64,000 nucleotides of DNA, taken from assembly GCF_029871205.1 (NCBI RefSeq), contig NZ_SSOJ01000162.1, forward strand, positions 78,797-142,796, written 5' to 3'. The notes beneath the pieces are model-generated. The model worked only from the letters and a program-made list of their open reading frames with translations. It had not been told where the DNA came from and did not search any database. This document shows, piece by piece, positions 34,000 to 48,977 of the stretch. Numbering within the stretch: position 1 is the first letter of the stretch; each line of letters begins with the position of its first letter. A program made the position numbers and the translations under genes. The DNA comes from Pseudomonas sp. BN417. Its GTDB lineage: Bacteria > Pseudomonadota > Gammaproteobacteria > Pseudomonadales > Pseudomonadaceae.

Positions 34000-35364
34000 T
34001 CACTTCTTGATCTTCACCGGCCGCTTCCAGCCTTCGATATTGCGCTGCTTGCCGCGACCAACAGCCAGGCTGTTGGCCGGCACGTCCTGGGTGATGGTGG
34101 AGCCGGCGCCAGTAGTGGCGCCGTCGCCCAGGGTCACCGGTGCCACCAGGGAGCTGTTGGAGCCGATGAATACGTCCTCGCCCATGACGGTGCGGAACTT
34201 GTTGGCGCCGTCATAGTTGCAGGTGATAGTGCCGGCGCCGACGTTGGTGCGCGCACCGATCTCGGCATCGCCCAGGTAGGTCAGATGACCGGCCTTGGCG
34301 CCCTCGCCCAGCACGGCGTTCTTCAGTTCGACGAAGTTACCCACATGGGCCTTGGCCCCCAGCACGGCACCGGGACGCAGGCGGGCGAACGGACCGCAGT
34401 CGGCGCCCTCGCCCAGCTCGGCACCTTCCAGGTGGCTGCTGGCCTTGACCACGGCTCCACGGCGCAGGGTGCAGTCCTTGATCACGCAGTGCGGACCGAT
34501 TTGCACGCCATCCTCGATTACCACGCGGCCTTCCAGGATCACGTTCACGTCGATCAGCACGTCGCGGCCCACGGTCACTTCGCCACGCAGGTCGAAGCGC
34601 GCCGGGTCCAGCAGGGTGACGCCCTGGGCCATCAGGCGGCGTGACGCGCGCTTCTGGTAGTGGCGCTCCAGTTCGGCCAGCTGGATGCGGTCGTTGGCGC
34701 CCTGCACTTCCATGGCGTCATGGGGCTGCTCGGTGGCCACCACCAGGCCGTCGGCCACGGCCATGGCGATCACGTCGGTGAGGTAGTACTCGCCCTGGGC
34801 GTTGTTGTTGGAGAGGCGGCCCAGCCAGTCCGCGAGGCGCTTGCCGGGCACCGCGAGGATGCCGGTATTGCCTTCGCAGATGGCGCGCTGCTCGGGGGTC
34901 GCATCCTTGTGTTCGACGATGGCCTTCACCACGCCGGCAGCATCGCGAACGATCCGGCCATAGCCGGTGGGGTCGATCAGGTCCACGGTGAGCAGGGCGA
35001 GCTGCTCATCCTTCACCTTTTCCAGCAGGCGCTGCAGGGTCTCGACTTCGATCAGCGGCACGTCGCCATAGAGGATCAGCACACGCTCGGCGGACAGCTG
35101 CGGCAGCGCCTGGGCGACGGCGTGGCCGGTGCCCAGCTGTTCGGCCTGCAGCACGAAACCGAGATCGTCCGCGGCGAGCCGCTCGCGCACCGTCTCGGCG
35201 CCATGGCCGATGACCACGTGGATGCTTTGGGGGTCGAGCTTGCGGGCAGTGTCGATGACGTGGCCAAGCATGGACTTGCCGGCCACCGGATGCAGGACCT
35301 TGGGCAGGGCCGAGCGCATGCGCGTGCCCTGGCCGGCGGCGAGGATGACGATATCGAGGGACAT
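34000..35364 (-). CDS. glmU: Bifunctional UDP-GlcNAc pyrophosphorylase / glucosamine-1-P acetyltransferase, 454 aa
   Basis: Last two steps to UDP-GlcNAc for peptidoglycan and LPS. The N-terminal uridyltransferase has [23 protein letters not shown] and ILYGDVPLI; the C-terminal left-handed beta helix has hexapeptide repeats ([29 protein letters not shown] onward) and the acetyl-CoA site region [30 protein letters not shown] 35364 gives the usual 454 residues; an upstream extension would add 22 unusual residues. It lies downstream of the atp operon, separated by its terminator. Confidence 0.96.
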   Translation of the reverse strand: MSLDIVILAAGQGTRMRSALPKVLHPVAGKSMLGHVIDTARKLDPQSIHVVIGHGAETVRERLAADDLGFVLQAEQLGTGHAVAQALPQLSAERVLILYGDVPLIEVETLQRLLEKVKDEQLALLTVDLIDPTGYGRIVRDAAGVVKAIVEHKDATPEQRAICEGNTGILAVPGKRLADWLGRLSNNNAQGEYYLTDVIAMAVADGLVVATEQPHDAMEVQGANDRIQLAELERHYQKRASRRLMAQGVTLLDPARFDLRGEVTVGRDVLIDVNVILEGRVVIEDGVQIGPHCVIKDCTLRRGAVVKASSHLEGAELGEGADCGPFARLRPGAVLGAKAHVGNFVELKNAVLGEGAKAGHLTYLGDAEIGARTNVGAGTITCNYDGANKFRTVMGEDVFIGSNSSLVAPVTLGDGATTGAGSTITQDVPANSLAVGRGKQRNIEGWKRPVKIKK

Positions 35365-35415
35365 GGAGGGAATCACCAAATCAGGCTGTAGACGGAAACC
35401 GGAATGCCGGACAAG

Positions 35416-35441
35416 AAAAAGGGTAGCCAAGGCTACCCTTT
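35416..35441 (-). terminator. Terminator of the atp operon
   Basis: AAAAAGGGTAGCC, AA, GGCTACCCTTT: stem with T run on the minus strand, 28 bp past the atpC stop codon. Confidence 0.92.
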
Positions 35442-35468
35442 AACTTGTCTGCAATGAAGCCTTGGGCC

Positions 35469-35894
35469 TTAGCCACCGAACTTCTTGCGGATCTGCTGGA
35501 CGGTACGCAGCTGTGCCGCGGCCTCGGCCAGACGAGCGGAAGCGGTGGAGTAATCGAACTCCGCGCCTTTCTCGTGCAGGGCCTTCTCAGCAGCCTTGAG
35601 GGACTCCTGAGCAGCAGCTTCGTCCAGGTCGCTGGCACGCAGCACGGTGTCGGCAAGAACCTTCACCATGTTCGGCTGGACCTCGAGGAAACCGCCGGAG
35701 ATGTAATACACCTCCTGCTCACCACCCTGCTTGACCAGGCGAATGGGGCCCGGCTTGAGGTCAGTGATCAGCGGGGCGTGGCCCGGCGCGATACCCAGGT
35801 CACCCAGGTTGCCGTGCGCAATCACCATCTCCACCAGACCAGAGAAGATCTCCGCTTCGGCGCTGACGATATCGCAATGGACAGTAATAGCCAT
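35469..35894 (-). CDS. atpC: ATP synthase epsilon subunit, 141 aa
   Basis: Central stalk subunit of F1 that links gamma to the c ring and restrains ATP hydrolysis. The beta-sandwich sequence [49 protein letters not shown] and the C-terminal helical hairpin are typical. Last gene of the operon, 43 bp after atpD. Confidence 0.97.
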   Translation of the reverse strand: MAITVHCDIVSAEAEIFSGLVEMVIAHGNLGDLGIAPGHAPLITDLKPGPIRLVKQGGEQEVYYISGGFLEVQPNMVKVLADTVLRASDLDEAAAQESLKAAEKALHEKGAEFDYSTASARLAEAAAQLRTVQQIRKKFGG

Positions 35895-35937
35895 ACGCTT
35901 GCCTCACGTAAGCGCCCGTTGCCGGGCGCTCAGGGGG

Positions 35938-37344
<1,407 letters not shown>

Positions 37345-38205
37345 TTAAACCGCGGCAGCGCCGCCGACGATTTCCGAAATCTCTTGAGTGATCGCTGCCT
37401 GACGCGCCTTGTTGTAGATCAGCTGGAGGTTGCTGATCAGATCACCGGCGTTGTCGGTGGCGTTCTTCATCGCGATCATCCGTGCCGCCTGCTCGCAGGC
37501 GTTGTTTTCAACCACGGCCTGATACACCTGGGATTCCACGTAACGCACCAGCAGCCCTTCGAGGAGCTCCTTGGCGTCGGGTTCGTAGAGGTAGTCCCAG
37601 TGATGCTTCAACTCTTGATCCGGGTCGGCCACCAGCGGAACCAGTTGGTCCACGGTCGGCTTCTGCGTCATGGTGTTGACGAACTTGTTGGAGACCACGA
37701 ACAGGCGATCGATACGGCCTTCCAGGTATGCATCGAGCATGACCTTGACGCTGCCGATCAGGTCGTTGATCGAGGGTTCCTCGCCGATGTGGCTGATGGC
37801 TGCAACGACGTTGCCGCCGAAGTTGCGGAAGAAGGCCGCACCCTTGCCACCAATCACGCAGAGGTCGATCTCCACGCCTTGCTCGCGGTAAACCGCCATA
37901 TCCTTGACCAGGGCCTTGAACAGGTTGGTGTTCAAGCCGCCGCACAGACCACGGTCGCTGCTCACCACGACGTAACCGACACGCTTGACTTCACGGTCGA
38001 TCATGAACGGGTGGCGGTACTCCGGGTTCGCGTTGGCCAAATGACCGATCACCTGGCGGATGCGCTCCGCGTAGGGGCGGCTGGCAGCCATGCGCAGTTG
38101 AGCCCTGCGCATCTTGCTGACCGCCACCTTTTCCATGGCGCTGGTGATCTTTTGCGTGCTTTTGATGCTCGCAATCTTGCTGCGAATCTCTTTTGCGCCT
38201 GCCAT
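37345..38205 (-). CDS. atpG: ATP synthase gamma subunit, 286 aa
   Basis: Rotating central shaft of F1. The N-terminal helix [35 protein letters not shown], the middle Rossmann-like part with [16 protein letters not shown], and the C-terminal helix [41 protein letters not shown] are all conserved. Confidence 0.98.
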   Translation of the reverse strand: MAGAKEIRSKIASIKSTQKITSAMEKVAVSKMRRAQLRMAASRPYAERIRQVIGHLANANPEYRHPFMIDREVKRVGYVVVSSDRGLCGGLNTNLFKALVKDMAVYREQGVEIDLCVIGGKGAAFFRNFGGNVVAAISHIGEEPSINDLIGSVKVMLDAYLEGRIDRLFVVSNKFVNTMTQKPTVDQLVPLVADPDQELKHHWDYLYEPDAKELLEGLLVRYVESQVYQAVVENNACEQAARMIAMKNATDNAGDLISNLQLIYNKARQAAITQEISEIVGGAAAV

Positions 38206-38257
38206 GTAACACCTATCGGGTTAGCAGGCGGGGGGTCTTGCGACCCCCCGCTGCGGC

Positions 38258-39802
<1,545 letters not shown>

Positions 39803-39823
39803 TGCTCTGCTGCCCCTTCAAAC

Positions 39824-40360
39824 TCAAGATTTCAACGCTTCGGCCAGTTTCGCGAGCTTGCCGCGAACCGAGCCATCGATAACCAGGTCGCCGGCGCGGA
39901 TCACGACACCGCCAATGAGGCTGGAGTCTTCCGCGGCGTGCAGACGCACTTCCCGGCTGAGCCGTGCGCTGAGAACCTTGGCGAGTTTGTCTTGCTGTTC
40001 ATCGCTCAATGCGAAGGCACTGGTGACCTCCACGTCTACCGACTTCTCCCGCTCGGCCTTGTACAGCTCGAACAGTTCGGCGATTTCCGGCAGCAGCACG
40101 AGGCGGCCGTTCTCGGAAACAACGTGGATGAAGTTCTGTGCCTGGGCGTCGAACTTGTCGCCAACCACCTCGTTGAAGGTGTTGGCTTTCTCTGTGCTCG
40201 TCAAACGCGGGGCTTTGAGCACGCGCTGCATGGTGTCGTCCAGCGACACCGCAGCGGCCAGGCCTAGCATGGCCGACCAGGCGGCCAGCTGCTGATGGGC
40301 CTGGGCGTACTCGAAAGCAGCCTTGGCGTAAGGTCGGGCCAGCGTGGTCAGTTCTGCCAT
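39824..40360 (-). CDS. atpH: ATP synthase delta subunit, 178 aa
   Basis: Peripheral stalk subunit that joins b to the top of F1. [13 protein letters not shown] at the N-terminus and [18 protein letters not shown] at the C-terminus are family marks. Confidence 0.97.
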   Translation of the reverse strand: MAELTTLARPYAKAAFEYAQAHQQLAAWSAMLGLAAAVSLDDTMQRVLKAPRLTSTEKANTFNEVVGDKFDAQAQNFIHVVSENGRLVLLPEIAELFELYKAEREKSVDVEVTSAFALSDEQQDKLAKVLSARLSREVRLHAAEDSSLIGGVVIRAGDLVIDGSVRGKLAKLAEALKS

Positions 40361-40372
40361 GATCGCCCTCGC

Positions 40373-40843
40373 TTAAATTTCGGCAGCCAGTTTGTTAACC
40401 AGCTCCGCGTGCGCGTTTTGATCGATAGTGGCACCCAGGATCTTCTCGGCACCGCCGACGGCCAGGCTACCCAGTTGGGCGCGCAGCGCGTCTTTGACGC
40501 TGTTCAGTTCCTGCTCGATCTCGGCCTGAGCCTGCGCCTTCAGGCGCTCGCCTTCGACACGTGCCTGATCGCGAGCTTCGTCGACGATCTGGGTAGCGCG
40601 CTTTTTGGCTTGCTCGATGATTTCTGCCGCCTGGCCTTTGGCTTCGCGCAGTTGCTGACCCACTTTTTCGTGGGCCAGCTCCAGGTCACGAGCTGCACGG
40701 CTGGCAGCGTCCAGGCCATCAGCGATCTTCTTCTGACGTTCACGCAGAGCAGTGATGACCGGAGGCCACACGAACTTCATGCAGAACAGTACGAAGATGA
40801 AGAAGGCAACGGACTGGCCGATCAGGGTTGCATTAATGTTCAC
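40373..40843 (-). CDS. atpF: ATP synthase b subunit, 156 aa
   Basis: Peripheral stalk: one N-terminal membrane segment ([24 protein letters not shown]) followed by a long amphipathic coiled coil ([24 protein letters not shown] onward). Confidence 0.97.
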   Translation of the reverse strand: MNINATLIGQSVAFFIFVLFCMKFVWPPVITALRERQKKIADGLDAASRAARDLELAHEKVGQQLREAKGQAAEIIEQAKKRATQIVDEARDQARVEGERLKAQAQAEIEQELNSVKDALRAQLGSLAVGGAEKILGATIDQNAHAELVNKLAAEI

Positions 40844-40892
40844 GCCAACACCTCGCTCGTTCGTTGTCAGTTGAATCCTCGAAAATCGAGGA

Positions 40893-41330
<438 letters not shown>

Positions 41331-41343
41331 GCGCTGCGCGTTC

Positions 41344-42637
<1,294 letters not shown>

Positions 42638-42711
42638 CGCAGCTGTTCCTCTGGTGTCGGCCGCTTGAATCAACGACTTGGCATACTTTGTGCCGACAAA
42701 ATTGCGCGCAG

Positions 42712-42740
42712 AGTATAGGGTGGCAACCCACCCCGTTCAA
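42712..42740 (-). promoter_or_regulatory. Promoter of the atp operon
   Basis: On the minus strand, TTGAAC (42740-42735), a 17-bp spacer and TATACT (42717-42712) form a near-consensus sigma-70 promoter about 68 bp before the atpI start. Confidence 0.75.
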
Positions 42741-42784
42741 CTGCCGGGTAGTGAAATCCGACCGTCGCTACAGCGCCTTTTGTG

Positions 42785-43657
42785 TCAGCGAATGTGGGCC
42801 AGGACGCCCTGTAGTTCGTCGAGGGAGTTGTAGCGGATCACCAGCTGACCTTTGCCTTTCTGGCCATGCTTGATCTGCACCGGAGCGCCCAGCCGCTCTG
42901 CCAGGCGCTGTTCGAGGCGGCTGATATCCGGGTCGGATTTGACCGGTTCGACAACTTTCTCCTTGCTGCTCAGCCAGTGTCGGACCAGTGCTTCGGTCTG
43001 GCGCACGGTGAGCCCCCGTGCGACAACATGTCGCGCCCCTTCCACCTGCCGCTCGAGGGGCAGGCCGAGCAGGGCACGGGCGTGACCCATCTCCAGATCG
43101 CCATGGGACAGCAGGGTCTTGATCTCTTCCGGCAGGCCGATCAGGCGCAGCAGGTTGGTGATGGTGACCCGCGACTTGCCAACGGCTTCAGCCACCTGTT
43201 GCTGGGTGAGCTGGAATTCCTGCTGCAGGCGCTGGAGGGCGATGGCCTCCTCGATGGGATTGAGGTCCTCGCGCTGGATGTTCTCGATCAGCGCCATGGC
43301 GATGGCGGCTTCGTCGGGCACCTCGCGGACCATGGCCGGAATCTTTTCCAGCCCGGCCTGGTGGCTGGCACGCCAACGGCGTTCGCCGGCGATGATCTCG
43401 TAGCGGCCTCCGCCGATGGGACGCACCACGATGGGCTGCATCACGCCCTGGGCCTTGATCGACTGGGCCAGTTCCTCGAGGGCGGTGGGGTCCATGTCGC
43501 GGCGGGGCTGGTACTTGCCGCGCTGGATCAGGTCCAGGGGCAGGTGCTGGAGTTCGCGGGTGTCGACCTGGACGGCTTCTTCTTCAAGCGTGGCGACGGT
43601 ACTGCCGGCCAGCAGGGCGTCCAAGCCACGGCCCAGACCTCGTTTCTTCGCGGCCAT
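42785..43657 (-). CDS. parB: Chromosome partitioning protein ParB, 290 aa
   Basis: Binds parS, spreads with CTP and is moved by ParA. KKRGLGRGLDALL at the N-terminus is the ParA-stimulating region; then the ParB/Srx domain with YQPRRDMD, VVRPIGGGRYEIIAGERRWRA (CTP-binding box) and the helix-turn-helix with LTQQQVAEAVGKSRVTITNLLRL; the C-terminal dimer domain ends YNSLDELQGVLAHIR. 9 bp after parA. Confidence 0.96.
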   Translation of the reverse strand: MAAKKRGLGRGLDALLAGSTVATLEEEAVQVDTRELQHLPLDLIQRGKYQPRRDMDPTALEELAQSIKAQGVMQPIVVRPIGGGRYEIIAGERRWRASHQAGLEKIPAMVREVPDEAAIAMALIENIQREDLNPIEEAIALQRLQQEFQLTQQQVAEAVGKSRVTITNLLRLIGLPEEIKTLLSHGDLEMGHARALLGLPLERQVEGARHVVARGLTVRQTEALVRHWLSSKEKVVEPVKSDPDISRLEQRLAERLGAPVQIKHGQKGKGQLVIRYNSLDELQGVLAHIR

Positions 43658-43666
43658 GCGGATTCC

Positions 43667-44455
43667 TTATGCGGTAGCGGTTTTGGCGTTCGCGCGCTGG
43701 CGGCGGACCAGTTCGCCTGCCAGCGCCAGATAGGCGACGGCGCCACGGGATTGCTTGTCGTAGACCAGGGCGGGCATGCCATAGCTGGGGGCTTCGGCCA
43801 GGCGCACGTTACGCGGGATCACGGCGTCGTAGAGCTTGTCGCCGAAGTGCGTCTTGAGCTGGGCCGAGACTTCGTTGGTCAGGCTGATGCGCGGGTCGTA
43901 CATGGTGCGCAACAGGCCTTCGATCCTGAGGCTCGGATTCAGCAGCTGGCCGATGCGTTGGATGCTGTTGACCAGGTCCGACAGGCCTTCGAGTGCGTAG
44001 TACTCGCACTGCATGGGAATGATCACGCCGTCGGAAGCGACCAGGGCGTTGATCGTCAGCATCGACAGCGAAGGCGGGCAATCGATGAGGATGTAGTCGT
44101 AGTTCTCGCGGATCGGCGCGAGGGCCTCGCGCAAGCGATGCTCCTTGCTCGGCATGTCCAGCAACGCCACTTCCGCCGCGGTGAGATCGCGGTTGGCCGG
44201 CAGCAGCTGGTAGCCGCCATGCTCGGAGAATTGCATGGCGGTCGCCAGATCGCATTCACCGGTCAGCACGTCGTAGACGGAGTGTTCCAGGGCGAGCTTG
44301 TCGACACCGCTGCCCATGGTGGCGTTGCCCTGGGGATCGAGGTCGATCAGCAGCACGCGGCGCTTGGTGGCGACCAACGAGGCCGCCAGGTTGACACAGG
44401 TGGTGGTCTTGCCGACCCCGCCTTTCTGATTGGCGATTGCGAATACCTTGGCCAT
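43667..44455 (-). CDS. parA: Chromosome partitioning ATPase ParA (Soj), 262 aa
   Basis: Deviant Walker A KGGVGKTT at residues 11-18, Walker A' LLIDLDPQGNAT and the conserved DCPPSLSMLTINAL. Full length for chromosomal ParA, with no N-terminal helix-turn-helix as in plasmid relatives. Fourth-gene order mnmG-rsmG-parA-parB. Confidence 0.97.
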   Translation of the reverse strand: MAKVFAIANQKGGVGKTTTCVNLAASLVATKRRVLLIDLDPQGNATMGSGVDKLALEHSVYDVLTGECDLATAMQFSEHGGYQLLPANRDLTAAEVALLDMPSKEHRLREALAPIRENYDYILIDCPPSLSMLTINALVASDGVIIPMQCEYYALEGLSDLVNSIQRIGQLLNPSLRIEGLLRTMYDPRISLTNEVSAQLKTHFGDKLYDAVIPRNVRLAEAPSYGMPALVYDKQSRGAVAYLALAGELVRRQRANAKTATA

Positions 44456-44470
44456 GGCTGCCCTTCCCCC

Positions 44471-45118
44471 TTATAGCGTGCGGCGCAGTATCAGCAGATG
44501 GCGCTGACCTTGGCAACCAGGAACCACCAGCTCATGCGCCGACTCGACATGGAAGTCCGCGGGCAGTGCCTGCAGCTCGTCGTTCGGGTGCAGGCCCTTC
44601 ATGGCCAGCCAGCGCGTCTCGCCGTCACCCAGGTGGCGGGTCCAGTTGCTGAAATCCTCCAGCGAACTGAAGGCACGGGACACAATGCCGCTGAATGGCT
44701 TTTCCGGGGCGAAGGCTTCGACCCGGCTGTGGACAACCTCAAGATTGGCAAGTTTCAGTTCCAGCTTCACCTGGGTGAGGAAACGGGTCTTCTTGCCGTT
44801 GGAGTCGAGCAGTGTGAAGCGTCGCTCCGGGAACAGGATGGCCAGCGGAATGCCGGGCATGCCGCCGCCGCTGCCAACGTCCAGCCAGTCATCCCCAAGG
44901 GCGGCCACATGGGACACCACGCTAAGGCTGTCCAGCAGGTGGCGGGACACCATTTCGTCCGGGTCGCGCACCGCGGTCAGGTTGTAGGCCTTGTTCCATT
45001 TGATCAGCAGGGCGAGGTAGGCGAGCAGATGCTGCTGCTGCTCCGGCGCCAGTTCGACAGCGAGCTGTTGCGCGCCACGGGACAGTTCGTCGGCGTGGCG
45101 TTGGGTGACGAGGGACAT
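44471..45118 (-). CDS. rsmG: 16S rRNA m7G527 methyltransferase, 215 aa
   Basis: SAM-dependent Rossmann methyltransferase: [47 protein letters not shown] and VVHSRVEAF. It overlaps mnmG by one base (TGATG arrangement), so translation is coupled. Confidence 0.96.
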   Translation of the reverse strand: MSLVTQRHADELSRGAQQLAVELAPEQQQHLLAYLALLIKWNKAYNLTAVRDPDEMVSRHLLDSLSVVSHVAALGDDWLDVGSGGGMPGIPLAILFPERRFTLLDSNGKKTRFLTQVKLELKLANLEVVHSRVEAFAPEKPFSGIVSRAFSSLEDFSNWTRHLGDGETRWLAMKGLHPNDELQALPADFHVESAHELVVPGCQGQRHLLILRRTL

Positions 45119-47010
45119 CAGAGGGTCTGCTCCAGCTGACGGCTGGCGCCGCGCTTTTTCAAATGGATCAGCAGCAGGGAAATGGCCGCCGGGGTCACAC
45201 CGGGGATACGCGAGGCCTGGCCCAAGGTTTCCGGACGGGACTGACCGAGCTTGTGCTGGATCTCCTTGGACAGGCCGGAGATGGTGGCGTAGTCCAGGTC
45301 GGCGGGCAGGCGGGTATCTTCGCTGGCGCGCAGCCGGACGATCTCGTCCTGCTGGCGGTCGATGTAGCCGGCGTACTTGGTCTTGATCTCGACCTGTTCG
45401 GCCACCTGCGGGTCCTCGGCACCGTTCCCGGTCACTTCCACCAGGCCGGCGTAGTCGATTTCCGGGCGGCTCAGCAGGTTGAGCAGGTTGTACTCATGGG
45501 CCAGGGGCGTGCCGAAGCGCTGGGCGATGGCATCGCCTTCCGGCGTGCCGGGGCGTACCCAGGTGGTCTTCAGGCGCTGTTCTTCGAGGGCGATGCCTTC
45601 GCGCTTGGCCTCGAAGGCGGCCCAGCGCTGGTCGTCCACCAAGCCCAGTTCGCGGCCTTTCTCGGTAAGGCGCAGGTCGGCGTTGTCCTCACGCAGGATC
45701 AGCCGGTATTCGGCGCGCGAAGTGAACATGCGGTAGGGCTCCTGGGTGCCCAGGGTGATCAGGTCGTCCACCAGCACGCCGATGTAAGCCTCGTCGCGGC
45801 GTGGGCACCAGGCTTCCTTGCCCTGGGCGCGCAGCGCTGCGTTGGCGCCGGCCAGGAGGCCCTGGGCACCGGCTTCTTCATAACCGGTGGTGCCATTGAT
45901 CTGGCCGGCGAAGAACAGCCCGCCAATGACCTTGGTCTCGAGGCTGTACTTCAGGTCGCGCGGGTCGAAGTAGTCGTACTCGATGGCGTAGCCGGGACGA
46001 ACGATATGGGCGTTCTCCATACCGCGAATCGAACGGACGATCTCCAGCTGCACATCGAAGGGCAGGGAGGTGGAAATACCGTTGGGGTACAGCTCGTGGG
46101 TGGTCAGACCCTCCGGCTCGAGGAAGACCTGGTGGCTGTCCTTGTCGGCGAAGCGATGGATCTTGTCCTCGATCGATGGGCAATAGCGCGGGCCGATGCC
46201 TTCGATCACACCGGAATACATCGGCGAGCGGTCGAGATTGCTGGCGATGATTTCGTGGGTACGTGCGTTGGTATGGGTGATCCAGCAACTCACCTGGCGC
46301 GGGTGCTGCTCCTTGGAGCCGAGGAACGACATCACCGGGATCGGGGTATCGCCGGGTTGTTCGGTCATCACCGAGAAATCCACGGAGCGGCCATCGATGC
46401 GCGGCGGAGTGCCGGTTTTCAGGCGGCCGACACGCAGGGGCAGCTCGCGCAGGCGCTGGGCCAGGGCGATGGAAGGCGGATCACCGGCGCGTCCGCCGGA
46501 ATAGTTCTGCAGACCGATGTGGATAAGTCCGCCGAGGAAGGTACCGGTGGTGAGCACGACGGATTCCGCGTGGAAGCGCAGACCCATCTGGGTCACTACG
46601 CCCTTGACCTGGTCGTTCTCCACGATCAGGTCATCGCAGGCCTGCTGGAATATCCACAGGTTCGGCTGGTTCTCGAGGATTTCGCGAATCGCCGCCTTAT
46701 AGAGAACGCGGTCGGCCTGGGCGCGGGTAGCGCGTACGGCCGGGCCCTTGCGGCTGTTGAGGACACGGAACTGGATGCCGCCAAGGTCGGTGGCGGTAGC
46801 CATGGCGCCGCCCAGGGCATCGATTTCCTTGACCAGGTGGCTCTTGCCGATACCGCCGATGGCCGGGTTGCAGCTCATCTGCCCGAGGGTTTCGACGTTG
46901 TGGGTCAACAGCAAGGTCTTCACGCCCATGCGTGCGGCCGCAAGCGCGGCCTCAGTGCCGGCATGGCCGCCGCCGATCACGATCACGTCAAAACGGGAAG
47001 GGAAGTCCAC
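45118..47010 (-). CDS. mnmG: tRNA uridine 5-carboxymethylaminomethyl modification enzyme MnmG (GidA), 630 aa
   Basis: FAD enzyme that with MnmE modifies U34 of tRNAs. The dinucleotide-binding motif [19 protein letters not shown] is at the N-terminus; [21 protein letters not shown] and [11 protein letters not shown]-type signatures ([13 protein letters not shown]) are present. Start GTG 47010 with GAGGTGC upstream gives 630 residues, beginning MDFPSRFDV, as expected. A longer frame to 47133 is not needed. One exact DnaA box (46518-46526). Confidence 0.96.
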   Translation of the reverse strand: MDFPSRFDVIVIGGGHAGTEAALAAARMGVKTLLLTHNVETLGQMSCNPAIGGIGKSHLVKEIDALGGAMATATDLGGIQFRVLNSRKGPAVRATRAQADRVLYKAAIREILENQPNLWIFQQACDDLIVENDQVKGVVTQMGLRFHAESVVLTTGTFLGGLIHIGLQNYSGGRAGDPPSIALAQRLRELPLRVGRLKTGTPPRIDGRSVDFSVMTEQPGDTPIPVMSFLGSKEQHPRQVSCWITHTNARTHEIIASNLDRSPMYSGVIEGIGPRYCPSIEDKIHRFADKDSHQVFLEPEGLTTHELYPNGISTSLPFDVQLEIVRSIRGMENAHIVRPGYAIEYDYFDPRDLKYSLETKVIGGLFFAGQINGTTGYEEAGAQGLLAGANAALRAQGKEAWCPRRDEAYIGVLVDDLITLGTQEPYRMFTSRAEYRLILREDNADLRLTEKGRELGLVDDQRWAAFEAKREGIALEEQRLKTTWVRPGTPEGDAIAQRFGTPLAHEYNLLNLLSRPEIDYAGLVEVTGNGAEDPQVAEQVEIKTKYAGYIDRQQDEIVRLRASEDTRLPADLDYATISGLSKEIQHKLGQSRPETLGQASRIPGVTPAAISLLLIHLKKRGASRQLEQTL

Positions 47011-47524
47011 CACGCACCTCGTGCCTGTCCAGGCATGGGAAATAGAGAAAGCCGCACAGTATAGGGGAAATTTCCTTTCCGCATGAAGCCGTCTGGCCAA
47101 AAAGTAGCCAACCCTCAGGTCAGCCCGTTCCAAGAAAAGTTATCCAGAATGGGAAAGGACCTGTGGGTAAAGAAAATAAGAGAGAAGAATTTCTTAAAAA
47201 GCTTGTTCTTATGTTTATACATTGGGGACCGGGGTTTCTGTGGATAAGCTAACGCAGCCCAGTAATCACAGGGAGTCCAGCGAATGATAAACCTGTGGCG
47301 TTCCTGCCCGTAGCCGCTGTGTAAGCCGTCAGCAAGCTGTGCATGCAATGCTAGGTTATGCACAGCTGATTTATCCCTGGGCTTTTCACCAGGGTTATGG
47401 ACTGGGTTAAAGGCAACTTATCAACAGGGTTCTGGCGAGGCTATTTGCGGAGGACGGACAGGCAGAAACGGACCGCCCGGGAACCAGGCAGTCGCGTCTT
47501 CTGTGGATAAGTGAGGGGCGCGGC
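47011..47524. other. mnmG-mnmE intergenic region with a DnaA-box cluster (origin-like)
   Basis: A 514-bp gap without genes. It contains three perfect boxes, TGTGGATAA at 47240-47248, TTATGCACA at 47356-47364 and TGTGGATAA at 47502-47510, and three one-mismatch boxes, TTATCCAGA (47140-47148), TGTGGGTAA (47162-47170) and TTATCAACA (47418-47426). An AT-rich stretch (about 47170-47222, with AGAAAATAAGAGAGAAGAAT) resembles a DNA-unwinding element. Two origin-active segments have been described from P. aeruginosa; from memory, one lies in the rpmH-dnaA gap, and this region may correspond to the other. I cannot confirm that here. Confidence 0.6.
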
Positions 47525-48892
47525 TTATTTGCCGATGCAGAAGCTGGAGAAGATGCGTCCGAGCAGGTCGTCGGAGCTGAAGGCGCCGGTGATTTCCCCC
47601 AGCGCTTGCTGTGCCTGGCGCAGGTCTTCCGCCAGCAGTTCGCCGGCACCCGCCAGGGTGAGCTGGGAGCGTCCGTGATCAAGGAAGGCGCCTGCCTGGC
47701 GCAGGGCTTCCAGGTGCCGACGGCGGGCGCTGAAGCTGCTCTCGGCGGTCTGTTCAAAGCCCATGCAGGCCTTCAGGTGCTCGCGCAGGAGCTCCAGGCC
47801 GTCGCCAGAACGTGCGGAAAGGCTCAGGGTCGCGTGACCGTCATCGCTGATCTCCAGGCCTGTCGCCTCGCCGCTGAGGTCGGCCTTGTTGCGGATCAGG
47901 GTGACCTTGGCCGGGTCGGGCTTCTGGTCGAGGAACTCCGGCCAGAGGGCGAAGGGATCGGCCGCCTCGGGCGCCGTGGCGTCCACCACCAGCAGCACGC
48001 GGTCGGCTTCGCCAATGGCCTTGAGGGCGCGTTCCACGCCAATCTTTTCCACATGGTCGTCGGTATCGCGCAAACCGGCGGTATCCACAACGTGCAGGGG
48101 CATCCCGTCGATGTGGATATGTTCGCGCAGCACGTCGCGGGTGGTGCCGGCGATTTCGGTCACGATGGCTGCCTCACGTCCGGCGAGGGCATTCAGCAGG
48201 CTGGACTTGCCGGCATTGGGGCGACCGGCGATCACCACCGTCATTCCGTCCCGCAGCAGCGCGCCCTGGCCCGCTTCGCGCATCACTGTGGATAAGTTTT
48301 CGCGCACGCCGTCCAGCAACCCCAGTACATGGCCATCGGCGAGGAAGTCGATTTCCTCCTCCGGGAAGTCGATGGCGGCCTCCACATAGATGCGTAGCTC
48401 GATCAGTTTTTCGGTCAGGACATGCACGCGCCGGGAAAACTCGCCCTGCAGGGAGCGCAGGGCATTGCGCGCGGCCTGTTCGGAACTGGCCTCGATCAGG
48501 TCGGCGATGGCTTCGGCCTGGGCCAGGTCGAGCTTGTCGTTGAGAAAGGCGCGCTCGCTGAACTCGCCCGGGCGCGCCTGGCGTGCGCCCAGTTCCATGC
48601 AGCGGCGCAGCAACAGGTCGAGGACCACGGGGCCGCCGTGGCCCTGCAGTTCGAATACGTCTTCGCCAGTGAAGGAGTTCGGGCCCGGAAAGTACAGGGC
48701 TATGCCCTGGTCCAGGGTCTGTCCGGAGCCATCCAGAAAGGGCCCGTAGTGGGCGAAGCGCGGCTTCGGTACCCGGCCGCTGATGGCCTCGGCTATCCGA
48801 GCGGAAAGCGGCCCGGATACGCGGACTATGCCCACCCCGCCACGGCCCTGGGCGGTGGCGACGGCGGCGATGGTTTCACGGACAGGATTCAT
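47525..48892 (-). CDS. mnmE: tRNA modification GTPase MnmE (TrmE), 455 aa
   Basis: Partner of MnmG in U34 modification. The N-terminal tetrahydrofolate-binding domain begins [27 protein letters not shown]; the G domain has GRPNAGKS, the switch region AGTTRD and [10 protein letters not shown]; the C-terminus has the catalytic CIGK motif (Cys452). Start 48892 gives the usual length. One exact DnaA box (48287-48295). Confidence 0.97.
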   Translation of the reverse strand: MNPVRETIAAVATAQGRGGVGIVRVSGPLSARIAEAISGRVPKPRFAHYGPFLDGSGQTLDQGIALYFPGPNSFTGEDVFELQGHGGPVVLDLLLRRCMELGARQARPGEFSERAFLNDKLDLAQAEAIADLIEASSEQAARNALRSLQGEFSRRVHVLTEKLIELRIYVEAAIDFPEEEIDFLADGHVLGLLDGVRENLSTVMREAGQGALLRDGMTVVIAGRPNAGKSSLLNALAGREAAIVTEIAGTTRDVLREHIHIDGMPLHVVDTAGLRDTDDHVEKIGVERALKAIGEADRVLLVVDATAPEAADPFALWPEFLDQKPDPAKVTLIRNKADLSGEATGLEISDDGHATLSLSARSGDGLELLREHLKACMGFEQTAESSFSARRRHLEALRQAGAFLDHGRSQLTLAGAGELLAEDLRQAQQALGEITGAFSSDDLLGRIFSSFCIGK

Positions 48893-48928
48893 CTGTGGAT
48901 ACCTTGAGGTCAGCGGATTGCGGATAGC

Positions 48929-48954
48929 AAGACGCCCCACAGAGGGGGCGTCTT
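48929..48954 (-). terminator. Hairpin after yidC, probable terminator
   Basis: AAGACGCCCC and GGGGCGTCTT form a 10-bp stem around a 6-bp loop just past the yidC stop. The T run is weak, so termination may be partial before mnmE. Confidence 0.6.
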
Positions 48955-48977
48955 GTTCAATCAGTATGGCGCTTCTG

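Noticed and set aside
47011-47133. N-terminal extension of MnmG by 41 residues
   Set aside because: The extension has no family similarity, and the GTG at 47010 with GAGGTG upstream gives the expected 630-residue enzyme.
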